Below are positions 60,101-64,000 of a DNA stretch of 64,000 nucleotides, one piece after another. This DNA is from Corbicula japonica (taxonomy: Eukaryota; Mollusca; Bivalvia; Venerida; Cyrenidae). The DNA is taken from NCBI GenBank assembly GCA_038501625.1, contig JAZAYU010000053.1:3148501-3212500 (forward strand). The letters are read 5' to 3'. Numbering within the stretch: position 1 is the stretch's first letter; each line of letters begins with the position of its first letter. Both the position numbers and the translations under genes were made by a program. Under the pieces are notes generated by a model. The model did no database searches. It had not been told where the DNA came from and saw only the letters and a list, made by a program, of their open reading frames with translations.

Positions 60101-61567
60101 GTAGTAGGCTGTGTTATAAGTTGCTTATAATTCAAAGCAGCCATTTCTTTATGGAGGAGATTATTTTTGTCACAAACAATGTTTACATTGAAATCACCAA
60201 CAACAATGTTTGCTGCTGTTTCTGAATTTTGAAGCAACTCTTTATAGCCTGGTTAAGATATTATAGCAATCAACATTTTGATAAACTTTGGTGAAATACA
60301 ATGAAAACTATCTGACTTTGAGAGATGAACCAGGTTAGTGACATGTTTAAAAGGCTAATTTCGGATAAATCAAAGGGCCATAAATCTGATATGCCTGGTG
60401 CAAAGTGGCTGGTTTTCGAACTTGGCCAAGATATTAAGGCCACACACATTATCATAATGTTTATTGAAAATCAGTTGATGAATATTTCAGTTACATAGCA
60501 GACAAGGCTTAAACAGCCAATTTTGGATAATTCAAGGGCCATAAATCCGACATGACTGGGGCAATACGGCTGGTTATCGAACTTGGCCGAGATATTATGG
60601 CCACAAACATTTTCATAAAGTATGGTGAAGATCAGATGATAACTGTTCAAGTTACAGAGTGGACAAGCCTCAAACAACTTATTTTTGATAATTCAAGGGC
60701 CATAATTCTGAGATTCCTTGGGCAATATGGCTGGTTATCGAACTTGATCGAGATATTATGGCCACTAACATTTTGATGATGTTTGGTGATGATCCGATGA
60801 AAACTGTTTGACTTAGAGAGCGGACAAGTGTGACAGACAGACGGACAGACGGACAGACAGGAGCAAATCAAAATGTCTCCCACACCACTACGTGGTGGGA
60901 GACATAATAACTATAATGTACATTTGTCTACTCAGCTATACTAGAAGACTTTACTGTACATGCATCCCTACACTGTTAACATGTCCTTACTTAACTAATC
61001 TCGAAGACTTTAATGTACATGTGTCTACTTGGCCACACTAAAGACTGCACTATTCATGTGTCGCTTCTAAGTTTCACTAGAAGACTATAATCTACATGTG
61101 TTCCTACTAAGCTACCGTAAAAGACTACCTAATACACTTGTATCTCTATTAAGCTACTCTAGAAGACTATACTATGCACATAAACATATAAGTACATGTA
61201 TTAATTTGTTGTTCTTGTATATGATGATGAAATAACTCAAATACAAATACAACTAATTTTCTGAAACATAGTTCAATAACATAATGGCATGTCAAAGTTC
61301 AGCTACATATGCATGTATTTAAGATTCAACAAAATGGTTGTTTACCTCATGAAGCTTCTGCACTGATACACTTCCATCATGTCTACCACTGAGCAGGCAT
61401 ACAACATCTGCACGTTCTGTCGGAGTACCCTTTAAACACTGGGCTAAAAATCCAGCAAAATGTATTTCTGTCACATGTCTATCCTTCACATGGCCTTCAT
61501 TAACTTGACAGTTACAAATGGCAGAGAATAATGGAGCATTCAGATCAAACCAGGAGGCCAGGTATTT
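48116..61567 (-). CDS. MEAK7: MEAK7/TLDC1, TLDc-domain mTOR-associated protein (N-terminal exon(s) not found)
   Basis: MEAK7 (TLDC1, homologue of worm EAK-7) is a lysosome-associated activator of mTOR signalling with a C-terminal TLDc domain. Exons in order: 61567-61346, 53844-53590, 53067-52767, 52370-52252, 49184-48987, 48280-48116 (stop TAA); 419 residues, all junctions in frame. Family matches: HLPREH, KDKDGHVFGAYVSQSWEIKP, STGYNSNYMYFNQGQETLPNG, QYFGLWIDNSFNNGHSK, CTTYGSPQLSA, EVWAVG. The residues before KYLASWFDL (about 90 in human) must lie right of 61567 or outside the window. Relative to human about 12 residues are missing between exons 2 and 3 (after FPVIA), so a small exon may have been missed between 53068 and 53589. 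The 7.5-kb first intron seen here is filled with satellite and transposons. Confidence 0.93.
49238..49318. repeat. Left half of a TTAA hairpin MITE
   Basis: TTAACCCTCCTTCCATATAT followed by GACCTGGATTAGCTGACACA, then the similarity stops. In a MEAK7 intron. Confidence 0.5.
50181..50347. repeat. Nested hairpin, 42-bp arms
   Basis: AATAATCAATAG..TT..CGGTGAATTATCGCAG arm at 50181-50222 pairs with 50306-50347 with two mismatches. The inner part GTGAATTATC..GATAATTCAC is itself palindromic. A related palindrome, CTGTGAATTAT..ATAATTCACAG, lies near 49672-49700. Confidence 0.75.
50500..52195. mobile_element. Tandem-cored element, about 143-bp units with receptor-type half-sites
   Basis: About ten units of GTGACCTTGACCTTTGACCT...GAAGTTTGAAGGCTCTGGGT...TTATTGAGCGGAAACGG. 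Outer inverted ends: TAAATCGGCAAGCAGTG (50525) and CACTGCTTGCCCATTTA (about 52160-52177). The right part has a GACGGACAGACAGACAGACG stretch and a CCCCCAGAGGG hairpin. Non-coding. In a MEAK7 intron. Confidence 0.8.
53215..53452. repeat. Diverged TTAA hairpin MITE
   Basis: CCTCTTTACCCCATAAATAT to TTATGGAGTTAAATGTTAA with degenerate arms. In the MEAK7 intron where a small exon may be missing. Confidence 0.55.
55494..55729 (+). mobile_element. 236-bp MITE in the satellite, copy 1
   Basis: Ends TACTATTGTCCAAAAGAAA and the inverse of TACTAGTGTCCAAAAGAAA, flanked by TA on both sides within the satellite. No coding capacity. TA target and end structure suggest a Tc1/mariner-type non-autonomous element. 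Confidence 0.8.
56275..56510 (+). mobile_element. 236-bp MITE in the satellite, copy 2
   Basis: Same length, ends and position within the satellite unit as the copy 781 bp upstream, with few base differences. Arrival by array duplication, not a second insertion, is the simple explanation. Confidence 0.8.
56956..57027 (+). other. tRNA-like sequence with A and B boxes inside the transposon's left end
   Basis: A-box TGGCTCAGTGG at 56963 and an exact B-box GGTTCGAGTCC at 57006 are 43 bp apart, as in a tRNA gene, and a T5 run (57028-57032) follows directly after the position expected for the tRNA 3' end. The cloverleaf is poor: acceptor and T stems do not pair in the standard register, although ATGGCTC and GAGCCAT pair near the ends. 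A degenerate tRNA or Pol III promoter is more likely than a working tRNA. Confidence 0.45.
57182..58781 (+). CDS. DDE transposase of the IS630/Tc1/mariner group, three exons, intact
   Basis: Cut-and-paste transposase. Exons 57182-58054, 58140-58369 and 58544-58781 join to 1341 nt, 446 residues. N-terminal helix-turn-helix region with ATGVSRRTICRLRKE near 46-60 and a second winged-helix-like segment RSTLRKTLHELGFCWKKTK near 123-141. Catalytic motifs: CIDETW (D178), VMDNASYH (D268), YHPDLNAIELIW (E350). The second Asp to Glu interval is about 81 residues, far longer than the 34-39 of Tc1/mariner; the extra segment is helix-like. From memory, ITm families with spacing near 82 (called DD82E/Sailor) have been reported. 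The acidic tail (DDSSDDDDSDS) is low complexity. Both small introns have GT/AG ends. Confidence 0.9.
58945..59033 (-). other. Second tRNA-like sequence inside the transposon's right end
   Basis: On the minus strand, TAGCGCAGTTG (A-box fit) starts at 59026 and GGTTCGAGTTG (9 of 11 B-box bases) at 58963. The 63-bp spacing is about 20 longer than normal, as in an intron-bearing or long-arm tRNA. An internal T7 would terminate Pol III early. Its sequence differs from the left one outside the boxes. Confidence 0.3.
59455..60908 (+). mobile_element. Tandem-cored (Pearl-like) element inserted in the satellite
   Basis: Begins near AAAGCACATGTCTCCCACAA and ends with a short hairpin (CCACTACGTGG) then GGGAGACATAA. 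The core has decayed units of about 150 bp with the recurring phrase AATTCAAGGGCCATAA...GCTGGTTATCGAACTTG...GAGATATTATGGCCAC, ending in a GACGGACAGACGGACAGACAGG stretch split over 60835-60862. No protein is credible. The satellite resumes after it. Confidence 0.7.
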
Positions 61568-61964
61568 CTAGAAAAGAAAAATATAAAAGTTAAAAGAGAA
61601 TCTTAGGCTTTAAGGCTTCACTTGGCAAATGTCCGCAAGGGAATGTCCAGGTTCAGGTCAGCCAATGCTTCACCTCAAAGAAATTCCAAGGGAACAAGCA
61701 ATTTGCCCTGCCAACAATGCCAATGTGCAGTTTTGGGGATTGAGAGGAGCCTTGACCTGGGCAAAAAATCACAAGAGCTGTCAGAGGAGACAGCGTGCTC
61801 GACTATTCGATTCATTTGAAATAAATGCAGTTTATAGATTAAAGAACAAAACAAATATAGCCAAACATTTATGTGCAAACAGGAATAATGTTAAGAAGTA
61901 AGTGGTAAGAGAGGAAATTGAAATAATTCCTTAATGTACTTTAAATAGTGAATTGAAAAGGGAA

Positions 61965-62908
61965 CTAGATGTTTTTTTGTGAAAAACACATGTCTCCCCC
62001 CTGCGCCCTGGCCCCTGTGACCTTTGACCTACTGATCCTAAAATCAAAAGGGTTCTTCTACTCAATAAGGGCTATTACCCTATTTAGTTTGAATGCTCTG
62101 GGTCAAGCGGTACTCCATTTATTAACCGGATACAGTTTTCACTCTTCGGGGCCCCTGTGACCTTGACCTTTGACTCCGAAATCAATAGGAGTCCTCTACT
62201 CATAAGGACATCCATCATATGAAGTTTGAAGGCTCTGGGTGAAATAGAACTCCTGTTATTGAGCAGAAACGATTTTCACTCTTCAGGCCCCTGTGACCTT
62301 GACCTTTGACCTACTGACCCCCAAATCAATAAGGTTCTTCTACTCAATAAGGGCTATCACCCTATGAAGTTCGAAGGCTCTGGGTCACAGGGTACTCGAG
62401 TTATTGAGCGGAAACGATTTTCACTCTTCGGGCCCCTGTGACCTTGACCTTTGACCTACTGACCCCAAAATCAATAGGGTTCTTCTACTCAATAAGGGCT
62501 ATCACCCTATGAAGTTTGAAGGCTCTGGGTCAAAGGGTACTCGAGTTATTGAGCGGAAACGGTTTTCACTCTTCAGGCCCTTGTGACCTTGACCTTTGAC
62601 CTACTGACCCCAAAATCAATAGGGTTCTTCTACTCAATAAGGGCTATCACCCTATGAAGTTTGAAGGCTCTGGGTCAAAGGGTACTCGAGTTATTGAGCA
62701 GAAACGATTTTCACTCTTTGGGCCCCTGTGACCTTGACCTTTGACCCCAAAGTCAATAGGGTTCTTCTACTCAATAAGGGCTATCACCCTATGAAGTTTG
62801 AAGGCTCTGGGTCAAAGGGTACTCAAGTTATTGAGCGGAAACGAAGTGTGACAGATGGACTTACGGACAGACGGACAGGGCAAAAACAATATGTCTCCCC
62901 CAGAGGGA
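61965..62908. mobile_element. Second copy of the about 143-bp-unit element
   Basis: Six units of the same family as 50.5-52.2 kb, starting ACACATGTCTCCCCCCTGCG and ending CAATATGTCTCCCCCAGAGG. The first unit lacks part of the half-site cluster. Confidence 0.8.
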
Positions 62909-63838
62909 AAAAGTTGAAAAATATTGGAAGCAGGGTTATGGGTGTCATTGGGTATGTTGTAGATTTATTGGAAGCAGGGTTATGGGTGTCATTGGGTATG
63001 ATGTAGATTTTGATGGTGAATACATATTTCAAGTTTCAAGGCAATATCTTAAGTAGTTGTAAAGAATATGGGCAAAATTCATATTTTGCTTAACACAAAA
63101 TATAAGAAAAAAGGGAAAAAGGGGCATAACTTAAAAAGTATTGGTAGCAGAGTTATGGGTGTTGTTGATAATGAGCTAGATTTTGATGGTGAATATATTT
63201 TCCAGGTTTCAAGGGGATAGCTCAAGTAGTTTTAAAGTTAAGGGCCAAGTGCATATTTTGCGCAACGCAAAATTTAAGTGAAAAAGGGGCATAATTTGAA
63301 AAATATTGGATGCAGGGTTAAGGGTCTTGTTGGTTATGATGTAGATTTTGATGGTGAAAATATATTTCAAGTTTCAAGGCAATATCTTAAGTAGTTTTAA
63401 AGTTATGGGCAAAATGCATATTTTGCTTAACAAAAATATAAGAAAAAAGGGGCATAACTTGAAATATATTGATAACAGAGTTATGGTCTTGTTGGTAATG
63501 ATGTAGAATTTGAATGTGAATATATATTCCAAGTTTCAAGTTGATATCTCAAGTAGTTTATAAGTTATGGACCAAAGTGCATACATGTATTTCCTTAACG
63601 CAAAATTTAAGTGAAAAAGGGGCATAATTTGAAAAATATTTGTAGCAGAGTTATGGGTGTTGCTGGTAATGATGTAGAATTTGATGGTGAATATATATTC
63701 CAAGTTTCAAGTTAATATCATAAGTAGTATTCAAGTTATGGACCAAAGTGCTTTTTTTGTTTAACGCACGCCAACGGGAACGCCGACGCCGACACTGGGG
63801 CGAGTAGGATAGCTCCCCTATTCTTCGAATAGTCGAGC
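62909..63838. mobile_element. Tandem-cored element fused to the preceding one
   Basis: About five units of 150-165 bp with AAAAAGGGGCATAATTTGAA, GATGTAGATTTTGATGGTGA and ATATTCCAAGTTTCAAG. Ends in an AACGCCGACGCCGACACTGG stretch then AGCTCCCCTATTCTTCGAAT. A short unit (ATTGGAAGCAGGGTTATGGG) is duplicated at 62925-63005. It directly abuts the end of the previous element, suggesting a nested or recombined pair. Confidence 0.65.
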
Positions 63839-63839
63839 C

Positions 63840-63965
63840 AATAAAACTGAAATTGAAGACCAGACTCAAATCTCAAGCACCTGATTGATTGAAATGGTGG
63901 CCCCTCATCATTTCAGCCATTCAGATACTTGAGATTTGAGACAGGCCTCCAATATATTTACAACT
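63840..63965. repeat. Diverged CCAAT-type hairpin MITE
   Basis: ATAAAACTGAAATTGAAGAC...CTCAAATCTCAAGCACCTGA and inverse CATTTCAGCCATTCAGATAC; paired arms with scattered mismatches. Confidence 0.65.
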
Positions 63966-64000
63966 GGTATTTTTTATATTGTAGAAAACGACTTCTGTTG

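Larger units (their letters stand above)
54295..61170 (+). repeat. 78-bp satellite array in a MEAK7 intron, interrupted by four insertions
   Basis: The unit (CTACTCAGCTACACTAGAAG, then ACTACACTGTATATGTGTCC, then CTGCTAAGCTACTCTAGATA, then ACTATAATGTACATGTGT) repeats about 30 times between 54.3 and 59.45 kb, with degenerate copies at both ends (60.9-61.17 kb on the right). It is broken by two copies of a 236-bp MITE, the 2383-bp transposon and a tandem-cored element at 59455-60908. Copies in the centre are most alike, as expected for an array that grows from within. Confidence 0.93.

Noticed and set aside
32715..63838. CRISPR-like regular repeats
   Set aside because: The regular arrays are contiguous tandem units without unique spacers, in an animal genome with introns.

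Overview
The window looks like nuclear DNA of a bivalve mollusc. The genes are split into short exons by long AT-rich introns. The proteins are clear animal orthologues. The repeats include tandem-cored, Pearl-like elements and hairpin MITEs of the kind reported from bivalves. The assignment is inferred from gene and repeat style; no marker gene was compared.

Four cellular genes are well supported. (1) DDX1, minus strand, exons between 321 and 20058, runs off the left edge; 13 exons give 419 residues with the DEAD-box core split by a SPRY domain. (2) DHODH, plus strand, 20339-29080, complete in nine exons (399 residues), mitochondrial enzyme of pyrimidine synthesis. DDX1 and DHODH are head to head, with about 280 bp between start codons, so they probably share a bidirectional promoter. 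(3) BBS10, minus strand, 36885-40525, two coding exons (614 residues), a chaperonin-like protein of BBSome assembly; its 5' splice site lies in a four-copy tandem duplication. (4) MEAK7/TLDC1, minus strand, 48116-61567, a TLDc-domain mTOR regulator, missing its N-terminal exon(s) at the right edge. One more possible exon of unknown identity lies at 43439-43652. The four genes share no evident pathway.

The rest is mostly repeats, often nested. 2.3-3.8 kb: a pogo-like element holding a hAT element with a perfect 8-bp target duplication. 9.5-12.9 kb: two tandem-cored elements. 15.3-16.2 and 21.6-23.0 kb: two inverted copies of a TA-flanked element on either side of the DDX1/DHODH promoter. 30.1-35.5 kb: a TTAA-flanked, Kolobok-like element inserted in a 21-bp satellite, itself carrying a 2.1-kb inverted-repeat element and a tandem-cored element. 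50.5-52.2, 62.0-62.9 and 32.7-34.9 kb: tandem-cored elements whose units carry nuclear-receptor-type half-sites. 54.3-61.2 kb: a 78-bp satellite in a MEAK7 intron that has absorbed a duplicated MITE, an apparently intact intron-bearing IS630/Tc1/mariner-group transposon and a tandem-cored element. TTAA-ended and CCAAT-bearing hairpin MITEs are scattered throughout.

The strongest candidates for something unusual are the 2.38-kb transposon at 56794-59176 (intact three-exon transposase, D-to-E spacing near 81 residues, tRNA-promoter-like boxes near both ends), the repeated BBS10 splice donor, and the repeat-borne AGGTCA arrays. Exon boundaries were placed by eye from splice signals, reading frame and remembered family sequences; no alignment was run.
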